From DATCMH01 sp036563505 (GTDB taxonomy: Bacteria; Pseudomonadota; Alphaproteobacteria; Rhizobiales; Beijerinckiaceae): a DNA stretch of 64,000 nt. Of the stretch, positions 8,580 to 17,908 are shown in pieces. The stretch spans positions 248,001-312,000 of the forward strand of contig DATCMH010000016.1 in NCBI GenBank assembly GCA_036563505.1, given 5' to 3'. The position numbers and the translations under genes are program-made. The notes under the pieces were generated by a model, which worked only from the letters and a program-made list of their open reading frames with translations, was not told where the DNA came from and searched no databases. Every line of letters begins with the position of its first letter. Position 1 is the first letter of the stretch.

Positions 8580-8669
8580 TGGCGGAGGGAGCGGGATTCG
8601 AACCCGCGATACGGTTTCCCGTATACACACTTTCCAGGCGTGCGCCTTCAACCACTCGGCCACCCCTCC
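8580..8669 (-). tRNA. tRNA-Ser (anticodon GGA)
   Basis: Read on the minus strand, the sequence starts GGAGGGG and folds as a class II tRNA with a long variable arm. The acceptor stem GGAGGGG pairs with TCCCTCC, with G as the discriminator base. The anticodon loop contains CTGGAAA, giving GGA, which decodes UCC and UCU. The T arm is GCGGG-TTCGAAT-CCCGC. The 3' CCA is encoded in the genome (complement of 8580-8582). The variable arm is TATACGGGAAACCGTATC. Confidence 0.95.
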
Positions 8670-8988
8670 GTCTCCGGACCGCGGGCGGTCCGGCGCGCGC
8701 TGAAAGCCCTCGACGAGGCCCCAGCGGCGGGAGGGTGGTGTATAGCGGCTCCGGGCGGCGGCGCAAGGTGGGGATGCGCGGCGGGTTGAGGTTGGGATCG
8801 GGACTATCGTTCGTCCAGTCGCGCGGACGGGGCTTCCCGCGAGAAGCTTGGCCGCTGACGAGTCCTTCCTGGCGTTAGGCTCAGGGACCTGCGGCATAAC
8901 CCTCGCGCAACAAAGGCTTGCTCGCGCGGGCGGGGCGGCCTACCTCGGGGCGGTGGGGGCGCGCCGCGTGCATGGCGCGAGGGGCGGC
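8670..8988. other. Non-coding gap upstream of tRNA-Ser, with a small hairpin
   Basis: This 319-bp stretch precedes the tRNA gene (minus strand) and the small membrane protein gene (plus strand). A perfect 8-bp inverted repeat, CCGGACCG-CGGG-CGGTCCGG (about 8674-8693), sits immediately 5' of the tRNA and may lie in its leader. A TATACAC-like element on the minus strand near 8738 is a weak -10 candidate. No convincing gene is seen. Confidence 0.4.
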
Positions 8989-9309
8989 ATGATTCGGGCG
9001 TTGGCGCGGTTTTTCGGGTTGCTTCTGGTGGCGGCGGGCTTCGTCGGCGTCGTGGTCGACGGCACGCGGTCCATCGCCAACGGTGAGCTCGCCTACCTGC
9101 CGCTGGGCGATCTGGCCATGCGCCTGTTTCCCAAAGGCTTCGCCGCCATCGAACCTGCCGTCACGCGCATCCACCCCGCCCTATGGGATCCGGTGCTGGC
9201 CGACGCTTTTCTCGTGCCCGCCTCCCTTCTCGGGCTGGGTTTGGGCCTCTTGCTGATCTGGCTCGGGCGGCGGCCGCCGGAGCCCATCGGCTTCCTCGCC
9301 GGGCCCTGA
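8989..9309 (+). CDS. Small inner-membrane protein of unknown function
   Basis: A 106-residue protein with two predicted membrane helices, about residues 5-22 (ARFFGLLLVAAGFVGVVV) and 72-92 (FLVPASLLGLGLGLLLIWLG), separated by a roughly 50-residue segment with LAMRLFPKGFAAIEPAV. The C terminus is Arg/Pro-rich and probably cytoplasmic. The ATG at 8989 follows GGGGCGGC, a fair ribosome-binding site; a longer N terminus is possible but reads like non-coding sequence. I recognise no function. It stands alone between tRNA-Ser and msrA. Confidence 0.65.
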   Translation: MIRALARFFGLLLVAAGFVGVVVDGTRSIANGELAYLPLGDLAMRLFPKGFAAIEPAVTRIHPALWDPVLADAFLVPASLLGLGLGLLLIWLGRRPPEPIGFLAGP

Positions 9310-9430
9310 CAGGCCGATCGCTCAAGACCGCCGGGCCAAGGCTCACGCCAGGGGCTCACGGGGCCGTGACGGCGCGCCCCGTCGCAGAAACTCAGGGCAA
9401 ACCCCATATTCAGGCCTCCCCGGAGGTCCG

Positions 9431-10090
9431 ATGATGTTCCTGTTCCGAAAGAAGCTCGAGCTGCCGACCGCCGCCGAGGCGCTGCCCGGCCGGTCCGCGC
9501 CGATCCCCACCGCCGAGCGCCACTTCGTCAACGGCCGGGCGCTCAAAGGCCCCTTCCCGGAGGGTACGGAGCAGGCGGTCTTCGGCCTCGGCTGCTTCTG
9601 GGGCGCCGAGCGCAAGTTCTGGGAGCTGGGCGACGGGGTCTGGATCACGGCTGCGGGCTACGCCGCCGGATCGACGCCGAACCCCACCTACGAGGAGGTC
9701 TGCTCGGGCCGGACGGGGCACAACGAGGTGGTTCTCGTGGCCTTCGACCCGCGCAGCGTGTCCTACGACGCCCTGCTCAAGACCTTCTGGGAGAGCCACG
9801 ACCCGACCCAGGGGATGCGCCAGGGCAACGACGTCGGCACCCAGTACCGCTCGGGCATCTACGTCACGAGCGAGGCCCAGCGGGCGGCGGCGGAAGCGTC
9901 GAAAGCAACCTATGAACGGGCGCTCGCGGCGCGGGGCTTGGGCCCGATCACCACCGAGATCCTCGACCTCGACCGCTTCTACTACGCCGAAGGCTATCAT
10001 CAGCAGTACTTGGCCAAGAACCCGGGCGGCTATTGCGGCTTAGGGGGCACGGGCGTCGCCTGCCCGATCGGGACGGGCGTGGCGGCCTGA
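9431..10090 (+). CDS. msrA: Peptide-methionine (S)-S-oxide reductase MsrA
   Basis: A 219-residue repair enzyme that reduces methionine-S-sulfoxide in proteins. The catalytic motif GCFWG is at about residues 55-59, with the nucleophilic Cys. Downstream are the family segments SGRTGHNEVV, DPTQGMRQGNDVGTQYRS and AEGYHQQYLAKNP. A Cys-containing C-terminal tail (GYCGLGGTGVACP) supplies resolving cysteines that would be regenerated by thioredoxin. Two adjacent ATGs (9431, 9434) are equally plausible starts. Single-gene unit. Confidence 0.95.
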   Translation: MMFLFRKKLELPTAAEALPGRSAPIPTAERHFVNGRALKGPFPEGTEQAVFGLGCFWGAERKFWELGDGVWITAAGYAAGSTPNPTYEEVCSGRTGHNEVVLVAFDPRSVSYDALLKTFWESHDPTQGMRQGNDVGTQYRSGIYVTSEAQRAAAEASKATYERALAARGLGPITTEILDLDRFYYAEGYHQQYLAKNPGGYCGLGGTGVACPIGTGVAA

Positions 10091-10145
10091 AGTGCGCCCC
10101 TCTTGGCCTGAGAATCAGGCCCGAGACGGGCTCCTTCCAACCGAA

Positions 10146-10258
10146 CACCTCGTCCTGAGGCGCGAAGCCGAAGGCTGAGCCTCGAAGGAGGCTTCCAGGA
10201 ACGCGAACGGTTCTGGAGTCTCCTTCGAGGGCGCTCCGCGCCACCTCAGGATGAGGTG
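10146..10258. repeat. Palindromic intergenic repeat, family P, copy 1
   Basis: A roughly 113-bp imperfect palindrome. The outer arms are CACCTCGTCCTGAGG and CCTCAGGATGAGGTG; the inner arms are CTCGAAGGAGGCTTCCAG and CTGGAGTCTCCTTCGAG. The same element occurs at 50962-51076, 55887-56003 and 60794-60907. The RNA would fold into one long hairpin. It lies between the msrA stop and the YqhA-family gene and is non-coding. Confidence 0.85.
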
Positions 10259-10347
10259 AGAGGTAGGACTTCCGTGATTTCGGGCCACCCCTTGCGGCCC
10301 TCCCCCGGCCCATGGCATCCCCCGGCCGTGGTCGGGCACAGGGCATC

Positions 10348-10857
10348 ATGGAACGGCTCCTCGAAAAATTCCTCTTCGCGAGCCGCTGGCTCCTCGCGCC
10401 CTTTTATGTCGGGCTGGTCTTCAGCCTGGCCGCGCTTCTTTACAAAGCCCTGCAGGAGCTCTTCCACTTCCTGCTGCACCTGCCGGAGGCGAGCGAGGCG
10501 CAGGTGATCCTCGGCGTGCTGACGCTCGTCGACCTCACGCTGACCGGCTCCCTCATCGTCATCGTCATCTTCTCCGGCTACGAGAACTTCGTGTCGAAGA
10601 TCGACGAGGCCACCCACAAGGACTGGCCGGAATGGATGGGCAAGATCGACTTCACCGGCCTGAAGCTGAAGCTCCTCTCCTCCATCGTCGCGATCTCCGC
10701 GATTCAGGTGCTCAAGGCCTTCATGTCCGTGAAGGAAACCTCCGACCGGGACCTCGCCTGGTCGGTGGGCATCCACATGGTCTTCGTGGCGTCGGGCGTG
10801 CTGCTCGCGCTCACCGATCGCATCGCCGAGGGCGGCCACCGGGCGGCGAAGCTCTGA
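10348..10857 (+). CDS. YqhA/UPF0114 family membrane protein (TIGR00645)
   Basis: A 169-residue inner-membrane protein of the UPF0114 family, function unknown. It has about four hydrophobic helices: LAPFYVGLVFSLAALLYKAL, LGVLTLVDLTLTGSLIVIVI, LKLLSSIVAISAIQVLKAF and VGIHMVFVASGVLLALTDRI. The loop FSGYENFVSKID between helices 2 and 3 is the conserved family signature. The ATG at 10348 is chosen because upstream codons do not resemble the family. It converges on the aminotransferase gene. Confidence 0.85.
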   Translation: MERLLEKFLFASRWLLAPFYVGLVFSLAALLYKALQELFHFLLHLPEASEAQVILGVLTLVDLTLTGSLIVIVIFSGYENFVSKIDEATHKDWPEWMGKIDFTGLKLKLLSSIVAISAIQVLKAFMSVKETSDRDLAWSVGIHMVFVASGVLLALTDRIAEGGHRAAKL

Positions 10858-10881
10858 TGCCGCGCGCTTCGCGAGAAGCCG

Positions 10882-12093
10882 TCAGCCCGCGTGGCGCGCC
10901 AGCACCGGCGCGAGGCGCCGAACGGCCTCTTCCAGGTCCGCGGCCTTGCGGGCGAAGCACAGGCGCAGGAACGGCTCGGCCCCTGCGCCGAAGGCGGTGC
11001 CCGGCGCCAGGCCCACATTGGCTTCGTCCACGAGATCGAGCGCCAGGCGCCGGGTGTCGGTGACGCCGCGGACCTTGAGGAAGGCGTAGAAGGCGCCGGG
11101 CGGCGCGGGCAGCTCGACGGCGCCGGTCGCGGATAATCCCTCACAGACGATGCGGCGGCCCTCTGCGGCGCGGGCGATCTGCTCCTCGACGAAGGGCTCG
11201 CCCTCCTCCAGGGCCGCGACGCCGCCGCGCTGGACGAAGACGGGGACGCCCGACGTGGAATACTGGACCAGGTTCTCGATGGTGGGTCCGAGCGCCGGCG
11301 GCGCCTCGAGCCAGCCGAGGCGCCAGCCGGTCATGGCCCAGTTCTTGGAGAAGGTCTGGACGTAGAGCACCCGGTCGCTCGGCTCGGCGACATCGTGGAA
11401 GGACGGCGTGCGGCGCTGAGCATTCAGCAGCGCCGGGTCGTAGGCGAAGCGGGCGTAGATCTCGTCCGCGATGATCCACAGGCCGCGGGCGCGGGCGAGC
11501 GCCAGCACTGCTTCGAGGTCGTCGCGGGTCGCGGTCCAGCCCGTGGGGTTGGCCGGCGAGTTGAGGACGATCGCCCGCGTGCGAGGCGTCACCGCCGCCG
11601 CCAGGCGCTCCACGTCGAGGGACCAGCCGTCTTGGGCCGAGAAGGCGAGCGGCACGCTGACCGGCACGGCGCCCGCCACGATGATCGCACCGGCGAAGTT
11701 CGGCCAGGCAGGCGTCGGGATCAGAACCTCGTCGCCCGCGCCCGCGACCAGCCGCACCGCCATCTGGGCCGCGTGCATGCCCCCCGTAGTCGCCGTGAAG
11801 CGGTCCGGATCGAGGTCCTGGGCGTAGAGGCGCCCGAGATAGGCGCTGATCGCCCGGCGCAGCTCCGGAATGCCGCGCTGGTGGGTGTAGAAGGTCTCGC
11901 CCGCCGCGAGCGACCGGGCGGCGGCTTCCGCGATGAAGCCCGGCGTCGGCAGGTCGCCCTCGCCGACCCAGAGCGGGATCAAGCCCGGCCGGTCGCGGCC
12001 GTAGGAGAACACCTCGACGATGCCGCTTGATGGCGCCTCGGCGGCTTCGGGGCGCAGGCTCGGCATGGCCGGCGGAGGGACGGGAGCGTTCAT
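10882..12093 (-). CDS. Class I/II pyridoxal-phosphate aminotransferase
   Basis: A 403-residue fold-type I aminotransferase. The PLP-binding lysine lies in TFSKNWAMTGWRLGW (about residue 255), preceded by the aspartate motif IIADEIYARF and the SPANPTGW segment. The N-terminal YTHQRGIPELRRAISAYL is typical of the AspAT Ib-like subgroup. The amino-acid substrate cannot be assigned. The ATG at 12093 is preferred to upstream codons, which run into low-complexity sequence. No operon partner is seen; the next gene upstream is 700 bp away across a repeat block. Confidence 0.85.
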   Translation of the reverse strand: MNAPVPPPAMPSLRPEAAEAPSSGIVEVFSYGRDRPGLIPLWVGEGDLPTPGFIAEAAARSLAAGETFYTHQRGIPELRRAISAYLGRLYAQDLDPDRFTATTGGMHAAQMAVRLVAGAGDEVLIPTPAWPNFAGAIIVAGAVPVSVPLAFSAQDGWSLDVERLAAAVTPRTRAIVLNSPANPTGWTATRDDLEAVLALARARGLWIIADEIYARFAYDPALLNAQRRTPSFHDVAEPSDRVLYVQTFSKNWAMTGWRLGWLEAPPALGPTIENLVQYSTSGVPVFVQRGGVAALEEGEPFVEEQIARAAEGRRIVCEGLSATGAVELPAPPGAFYAFLKVRGVTDTRRLALDLVDEANVGLAPGTAFGAGAEPFLRLCFARKAADLEEAVRRLAPVLARHAG

Positions 12094-12299
12094 GCCAAAG
12101 CCTCCAAGAGCGTCTCCGGCGGCCGCGTCGGACCGATGGTTCGCCGAAGACCTTAGCGCAACCCGTCCGCTCCGCTCATGAAAAGAGAAGGGGTCACCGA
12201 TCGACGGCGTTGATCGATCGGCGCTGGGTGGAGTGTGCCCTCGGCGGACGGGATGGCTCGACGCGACAGGCGTGCTGATGGGCCTCGCGGCCAAGCGCT

Positions 12300-12720
12300 C
12301 GCTCCGAGCGCCCCCTCTCCCGGCCGGCTTCGCCAGCCACCCTCTCCCGCAAAGGGGAGAGGGTTGCGCACTCGACCTTCTCCCCTCGCGGGAGAAGGTG
12401 CCCTCGCGCCAGCGAGGGCGGATGAGGGGTGGTGGGCGTAGACTCGGGCGGCGGCGATAACCCCCTCACCCCCGCTCCACTGCGTTGCGCTCGTCGCGTC
12501 GGCCGGTCCGCCGACGCGACCCTCTCCCCTGCCGGGAGAGGAGGAGAGCGCTCCGCCGTGTCAGACACGCGAACACACCTCCGAAACTCGGGTGCTCAAC
12601 CCCTCTCCCTTCCGGGGAGAGGGCTTCGCCTGCGCACCGGCAGGCGAAGCGAGCGAGCAACGCGAGCGGGGGTGAGGGGAAGCCGGGCACAAGCCCCGAG
12701 CGCTTCAGAACACCACTCCT
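12300..12720. repeat. Mosaic hairpin-repeat block (family M), 12.3-12.7 kb
   Basis: The 717-bp gap between the aminotransferase and the hybrid kinase is filled with hairpin modules: CTCTCCCGCAAAGGGGAGAG, CTTCTCCCCTCGCGGGAGAAGG, a stem CGTCGGCCGGTCCGCCGACG, and a stem made of CTTCGCCTGCGCACCG with GCAGGCGAAG. Positions about 12466-12688 are nearly the reverse complement of 20430-20647. No gene is seen. Confidence 0.85.
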
Positions 12721-12810
12721 CCTGTCCCGCCACCACCCCTGGGCATTCCCGCCCCGCCCGGCTAAACTCGCCGCCCGTCCCGCCCCTGGGGCGATTGGAA
12801 CGCGTCACTT

Positions 12811-15800
12811 ATGCTCGCCAGCTGGGCGGTCGTCCTCTCGGCCCTCGCCTATCTCTGCCTGCTGTTCGCCATCGCCCATTGGGCGGACACCTCCGGGCGC
12901 GGACTGATGCAGGGGCGGGCGCGCTCGACGATCTATGCGCTCGCGCTCGCGGTCTACTGCACGTCCTGGACCTTCTACGGCTCGGTCGGACTCGCCAGCC
13001 GCTCAGGCCTCGACTTCCTCGCGATCTATATCGGCCCGATCCTCGTCGTCGGCCTCGCCCACCCGTTCCTGGAGCGGGTGGTGCGCCTCGCCAAGGCGCA
13101 GAACATCACGTCCATCGCCGACTTCGTCGCGGCCCGCTACGGCAAGAGCGAGCGGGTCGCGGCGCTCGTCTGCGTCATCGCGCTGGTGGGGGCGGTGCCC
13201 TACATCGCGCTCCAGCTCAAGGCCGTCTCGGCCTCCCTCGGGGTCTTCCTTGACGCCACCGAAGGGCACCTCGGAACCGGGCGCACCAGTTCGGCCTTCG
13301 GCGACCTCGCCTTCGTGGTCGCCCTCGTCCTCGCGGGCTTCGCGGTGGCCTTCGGCACCCGCCACGCCGACGCCACCGAGCACCAGGACGGGCTGATGCT
13401 CGCCGTGTCGCTCGAATCCCTCGTCAAGCTCATCGCCTTCCTCGGCGTCGGCCTCTACGTGCTCTTCGTCATGTTCGACGGCGGGTCCGGGCTGATGCAG
13501 CGCCTCGAGGCCCGGGGCGCCACGGTCGACCTCCTGGGCCAGACCTCGGGATTGGCGAGCTATCTCACCCTCGTGCTGCTGGCTGCCTGCGCCGCGATCC
13601 TCCTGCCGCGGCAGTTCCACATGACGGTGGTCGAGAACCGGGCGCCGGAGGACCTGCGCCGCGCCGCCTGGCTCTTCCCGCTCTACCTTGTCCTCATCAA
13701 CCTCTTCGTGATCCCGATCGCGCTGGCCGGCGTCGCGGCTTTCCGCGCGGGCGAGATCGACCGCGACATGACGGTGCTGGCTCTCCCGTTGCGGGACGGG
13801 GCGGGTTACGTCGCGCTCCTCACCTTCATCGGCGGGCTCTCGGCCGCCACCGCCATGGTCATCGTCGAGTCGGTGGCGGTGGCGGTGATGATCTCCAACA
13901 ACATCGTCATGCCCCTCGTGCTGCGCCGGCGCGGCGTGGCGGGAGCGGCGGGACGGCCCGACGATCTCGGCGGCCTCGTGCTCGGCGTGCGCCGGGCCGC
14001 GATCATCGGCGTGCTGCTGTTGGGCTACGCCTATTACCGCGTCGCCGGCGACGCGGCGCTCGCCGCCATCGGGCTCTTGGCCTTCGCCGCGGTGGCCCAG
14101 ATCGCCCCCGCCTTCGTCGGCGGGTTGTTCTGGTCGCGGGGCACGGCGCTCGGCGCCACGATGGGGCTGAGCATCGGCTTCCTCGTCTGGGGCTACACGC
14201 TCCTCGTGCCGAGCCTCGTCTGGGACGGCGTCGTGTGGTCCGACATCATGACGGCAGGACCCTTCGGGATCGCCGCTCTGCGGCCGACCGCGCTGTTTGG
14301 CATCAACCTGCCCCAGCTCACCCACGGGGTGATGTGGAGCCTCGGGCTCAACGTCGCAGCTTATATCGGCTTCTCGCTCATCCGGCCCGCGGGCGCCATC
14401 GAGCGGGTGCAGGCCGCGTCCTTCGTCGGGGGCGACGGGGCGCGCCTTGCCGCGAGCTTCCGGATCTTTCGCGCCAGCGTCAGCGTCGGGGACCTGCGCG
14501 CCACCGTGGCGCGGTATCTCGGCGAGGAGCGGGCGCAGCAGAGCTTTCAGGGCTTCGCCGAGAGCCGGGGCATGGCCCTCGACCCCAAGGCCGAAGCCGA
14601 CCTCCAGCTCCTGCGCTACGCGGAGCACCTCCTGGCGTCCGCCATCGGCACGGCCTCGGCGCGGCTCGCCCTGTCGCTGTTGCTTCGCCGGCGCAACGTC
14701 TCGACCAAGGCCGCCCTCAAGCTCCTCGACGACGCCTCGGCCGCCATCCAGTACAATCGCGACCTGCTGCAGCACGCCATCGACCACGCCCGCCAAGGCA
14801 TCACCGTGTTCGACAAGGAGCTCCGGCTCCTGTGCTGGAACCACGCCTTCATCCGCCTCTACGACCTGCCGCCCCAGCTCATCCGGGTCGGTGCGATGCT
14901 GGAGGACATCGTGCGCTACAACGCCTCGAGCGGCGCCTACGGCGAGGGCTCGGCCGAGATGCTGATCGCGGCCCGCCTGCGCAGCTTCACCCAGGACATG
15001 GCGCCCGTGCGGGTGCGCCTGCAGCCCTCAGGAAAAGTGATCGAGCTGCGCTCGAACCCCCTGCCCGACGGCGGCATCGTGACGACCTACACCGACGTCA
15101 CCGACACCGTGGCCGAAGAAGAGGCGCGGGCGCGGGCGAACGAAACCCTGGAGCAGCGGGTCCGCGAGCGCACGGAGGAGCTCACCCGCCTCAACGCGGC
15201 CCTCACCCAGGCCAAGGCGCAGGCCGACGAGGCCAACGCCTCCAAGACCCGCTTCCTCGCCGCCGCGAGCCACGACATCCTTCAGCCCCTCAACGCCGCG
15301 AGGCTCTACGCCACGGCGCTGGTCGAGCGCGACCGGGAGGGCGCGGACGCCGCGCTCGCCGAGAACATCGACGCGTCCCTCGACGCGGTGGAGGAGATCC
15401 TCACCACGCTCCTCGACATCTCCCGCCTCGACGCCGGGGCCATGCGCCCGCAATGGTCGAGCGTGCGCCTCGACGAGATTCTGCGCCAGCTCCAGCGGGA
15501 GTTCGAGCCGGCAGCGCAGGCCAAAGGCCTCAAGCTCACCGTCGTGCCCTGCGGGTTGAGCGTGCGCTCGGACCGGCGGCTGCTGCGGCGGTTGCTGCAG
15601 AACCTGATCTCGAACGCGGTGAAATACACGCCCTCCGGCCGCGTCCTCGTCGGGGTCCGTCGTCGCGGCGGGCGGCTCAAGCTGGAGGTGTGGGACACGG
15701 GGCTCGGCATCCCGGCCTCGAAGCAGAAGCTGGTCTTCCGCGAGTTCCAGCGCCTCGACCAGGGCGCCAAGGTCGCCCGGGGCTTGGGCCTCGGCCTCTC

Positions 15801-16341
15801 CATCGTCGAGCGCATCGCCCGCGTCCTCGAGACGCCCGTGTCGCTCGCCTCCGAGCCCGGGCGCGGCTCGGTGTTCCGGGTCGAGGTGCCGCTCGCCGCT
15901 GCGGCGCCGGCGCGGGCGGCCCCCGCCGAGCGCGCGACCCGTGCCAGCGCGCCGCTCTCAGGGCTGAAGGTGCTCGCCCTCGACAACGAGCCCGCGATCC
16001 TCGACGGCATGCGCACGCTGCTCGGCGGCTGGGGCTGCCAGGTGGTGACCGCGGCCTCGGCCGGTGAAGCGGCCGACGCCGTCGAGACCTGGATGATGCG
16101 CCCGGAAGTGGTGATCGCCGATTATCACCTCGACGACGGCGACGGCCTGCGCGCCATCGACGCCATCCGCGCCGCGGCGGGCGCCAACGTCCCCGCCGTG
16201 CTCCTCACCGCCGACCGCTCGCCCGCGGTGCGGGAGGAGGCGGCGGCCCGGGGCGTCCACGTCCTCACCAAGCCCCTGAAACCCGCGGCGCTGCGGGCTC
16301 TGCTGGCGCAATGGCGCGCGATGCGGATCGCGGCGGAGTGA
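12811..16341 (+). CDS. Sodium/solute-symporter-like hybrid histidine kinase (NahK/ErcS/CrbS type)
   Basis: A 1176-residue membrane sensor kinase. Residues 1 to about 520 form about 13 hydrophobic helices of the SSS transporter fold (AQNITSIADFVAARYGKS near 95). A connecting helical region is followed by a PAS domain (about 645-770, GITVFDKELRLLCWN), a coiled coil with RVRERTEEL, HisKA with the phospho-acceptor His821 (ASHDILQPL), HATPase with N931 (NLISNAVKYTPSG), and a C-terminal receiver with Asp1104 (VIADYHLDDGDG). Relatives such as CrbS respond to acetate or couple transport to signalling; the ligand here is unknown. No response regulator gene is adjacent, so output is probably through a distant partner or phosphorelay. 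Confidence 0.9.
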   Translation: MLASWAVVLSALAYLCLLFAIAHWADTSGRGLMQGRARSTIYALALAVYCTSWTFYGSVGLASRSGLDFLAIYIGPILVVGLAHPFLERVVRLAKAQNITSIADFVAARYGKSERVAALVCVIALVGAVPYIALQLKAVSASLGVFLDATEGHLGTGRTSSAFGDLAFVVALVLAGFAVAFGTRHADATEHQDGLMLAVSLESLVKLIAFLGVGLYVLFVMFDGGSGLMQRLEARGATVDLLGQTSGLASYLTLVLLAACAAILLPRQFHMTVVENRAPEDLRRAAWLFPLYLVLINLFVIPIALAGVAAFRAGEIDRDMTVLALPLRDGAGYVALLTFIGGLSAATAMVIVESVAVAVMISNNIVMPLVLRRRGVAGAAGRPDDLGGLVLGVRRAAIIGVLLLGYAYYRVAGDAALAAIGLLAFAAVAQIAPAFVGGLFWSRGTALGATMGLSIGFLVWGYTLLVPSLVWDGVVWSDIMTAGPFGIAALRPTALFGINLPQLTHGVMWSLGLNVAAYIGFSLIRPAGAIERVQAASFVGGDGARLAASFRIFRASVSVGDLRATVARYLGEERAQQSFQGFAESRGMALDPKAEADLQLLRYAEHLLASAIGTASARLALSLLLRRRNVSTKAALKLLDDASAAIQYNRDLLQHAIDHARQGITVFDKELRLLCWNHAFIRLYDLPPQLIRVGAMLEDIVRYNASSGAYGEGSAEMLIAARLRSFTQDMAPVRVRLQPSGKVIELRSNPLPDGGIVTTYTDVTDTVAEEEARARANETLEQRVRERTEELTRLNAALTQAKAQADEANASKTRFLAAASHDILQPLNAARLYATALVERDREGADAALAENIDASLDAVEEILTTLLDISRLDAGAMRPQWSSVRLDEILRQLQREFEPAAQAKGLKLTVVPCGLSVRSDRRLLRRLLQNLISNAVKYTPSGRVLVGVRRRGGRLKLEVWDTGLGIPASKQKLVFREFQRLDQGAKVARGLGLGLSIVERIARVLETPVSLASEPGRGSVFRVEVPLAAAAPARAAPAERATRASAPLSGLKVLALDNEPAILDGMRTLLGGWGCQVVTAASAGEAADAVETWMMRPEVVIADYHLDDGDGLRAIDAIRAAAGANVPAVLLTADRSPAVREEAAARGVHVLTKPLKPAALRALLAQWRAMRIAAE

Positions 16342-16419
16342 TGCTTCAGTCAAGCATGCGGGGGTTGGGTTCGTAGCTCTGGCCGAAGCGATCATGGCGC
16401 AGAACACGTCGGTTCGCCG

Positions 16420-16535
16420 TCATTCCGGGGCGCCGCAGGCGAGCCCGGAATCGATGACTAGGCCGAATGCTGTTCGCAGTCGCTCACCCGGTCGCGGCTT
16501 CCGGGCTCTCGGCTTACGCCGAGCCCCGGAATGAC
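16420..16535. repeat. Palindromic intergenic repeat, family E, copy 1
   Basis: The arms GTCATTCCGGGG...CCCGGAATCGATGAC and the right-hand mirror GCTTCCGGGCTC...CCCCGGAATGAC enclose a central CGCTCACCCGGTCG. A second copy is at 43994-44111. It lies between the convergent hybrid kinase and NlpC/P60 genes and could serve as a bidirectional terminator. Confidence 0.8.
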
Positions 16536-16576
16536 AAGGGGAGTGGCGGGTTGGGTGGCCGTCATCGGAAGCCCGC

Positions 16577-17428
16577 TTACGCCAGCCGCCGCACGCTGGT
16601 GATCGGCCCGAACGTCTTGAGGCGGATGCGCTCCTCGGCCTCGCGCAGGGGCTCGGCCGCCACCATCATGTGGTGGCCGTTGGCGTGCAGGAGCCGCGCC
16701 GCGTCGAGCATCACGCCGGTATGACCCTTCCAGTACACGAGGTCGCCGCGCATTAAACCCGACAGGTCCCCCGGCAGGTCGATGGGCGTGCCCAAAGCCG
16801 CCTCCTGCTGGTCGGAGTCCCGCGGCGCGGCGAGGCCGCAGGCGGCGAGCGCGAGCTGGATCAGGCCGGAGCAGTCGAGGCCGAGGCTCGTCTTGCCGCC
16901 CCAGAGATAGGGTGTGCCGATGAAGCGCTCCGCCACCGCGACGAAGTCAGGCTCGGCGGAGTCCAGCGGCGCGAGGTGGCCGGCGAAGACGAAGCCGCCC
17001 TGCGCGAGGCGGGCGTAATCCCCGTCGATGTCGCTCACCGTCACCGCCGCGTTGAGGCTCAAATGCCCGGAGGGCGGCAGCTTCAGGTTGGGGCCGGGAT
17101 AGAGGAAGGTGCGCAAGGCCGTAACGCGGTGGTCGGGCGCGACATCGGGGAGCCCGAGCCCCGCGCTCGGCAGGTAGCCGACATAGCCGTCGCCGGCCAG
17201 CTGCCCCCAGGCCCAGCCCTCCTCCTCGTCGTAGACCGTTACCGCCTCCCCCATCAGGGCCTCGGTGTCGAGCGGCGCATCGGGCGCCGGATGCCGCCGC
17301 AGGGGCACCGCCGGCGCCACGACCCGCCGGGGGTTGCCGGCGGCGTAGCGCCCGGCCGCAACGCTGCCCTCGAGCCGCGCATCGGCGAGGTCCGGCCGGG
17401 CCGGGGTGAGACGGGGGTCGAGGGTCAT
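16577..17428 (-). CDS. NlpC/P60 (C40) cell-wall peptidase with SH3-like domains
   Basis: A 283-residue cysteine peptidase predicted to cut gamma-D-Glu-meso-DAP bonds in peptidoglycan peptides. The N-terminal half contains two SH3-like modules (about residues 35-90 and 95-155). The C-terminal NlpC/P60 domain starts at about 160, with catalytic Cys in LDCSGLIQ and His in HTGVMLDAARLLHANGHH. The layout resembles dipeptidyl-peptidase VI. There is no clear signal peptide, fitting a cytosolic recycling role. It follows the M17 aminopeptidase gene on the same strand across a 480-bp repeat block; the two together suggest degradation of recycled muropeptides. Confidence 0.88.
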   Translation of the reverse strand: MTLDPRLTPARPDLADARLEGSVAAGRYAAGNPRRVVAPAVPLRRHPAPDAPLDTEALMGEAVTVYDEEEGWAWGQLAGDGYVGYLPSAGLGLPDVAPDHRVTALRTFLYPGPNLKLPPSGHLSLNAAVTVSDIDGDYARLAQGGFVFAGHLAPLDSAEPDFVAVAERFIGTPYLWGGKTSLGLDCSGLIQLALAACGLAAPRDSDQQEAALGTPIDLPGDLSGLMRGDLVYWKGHTGVMLDAARLLHANGHHMMVAAEPLREAEERIRLKTFGPITSVRRLA

Positions 17429-17489
17429 GGGAGGCCGGAGGTGGTGGAGGGTGTCAGGTCGCGCTGAATGCGGAGCAGGTCAAGGGGGG

Positions 17490-17830
17490 ATCAACCCTCT
17501 CCCCGAAAGGGAGAGGGGTTGGGCACCCGAGCACCGCAGGTGTGTTCGCTGATCTGACACCGTAGTGTGCGCTCCTCCTCTCCCAGCAGGGGGAGAGGGC
17601 TTGAGCGGAGCGACACGTTCCGTGCGAGCAAGCGCAACGAAGTGGAGCGGGGGTGAGGGGGTGCTCTCCGCCACCCGAGCTCATGCCCAGCGCCCCTCAT
17701 CCGCCCCGCTGCGCGGGGCACCTTCTCCCGCAGAGGGGAGAAGGTGGGGCGCGCAACCCTCTCCCCTTCAGCGGGAGAGGGTGGCCGGCGAAGCCGGTCG
17801 GGAGAGGGGGCGTTCGGAACGAGCGCTCGG
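17490..17830. repeat. Mosaic hairpin-repeat block (family M), 17.5-17.8 kb
   Basis: This fills the gap between the aminopeptidase and the NlpC/P60 gene. It contains CCTCTCCCCGAAAGGGAGAGG, CTCCTCTCCCAGCAGGGGGAGAG and a central stem GCTTGAGCGGAGCGACACG with TTCCGTGCGAGCAAGC, then CTTCTCCCGCAGAGGGGAGAAGG. The order matches the block at 20.4 kb, but the central variable stem differs. No gene is seen. Confidence 0.8.
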
Positions 17831-17908
17831 CGCCAGCCGAACAGGATCGATCCACCCCGTGCCCGCGGCTCGTTTCACGGCCATTCCCTCCGGAGCCGGA
17901 GACGCCCC

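Noticed and set aside
12300..12720. Possible CRISPR array
   Set aside because: Repeat units differ in length and sequence, spacers are not unique segments of constant size, and no cas gene is present.
13003..14844. A 613-codon antisense frame in the SSS kinase gene
   Set aside because: It is a mirror of the hydrophobic codons of the real gene, rich in Glu and Asp with no recognisable fold.
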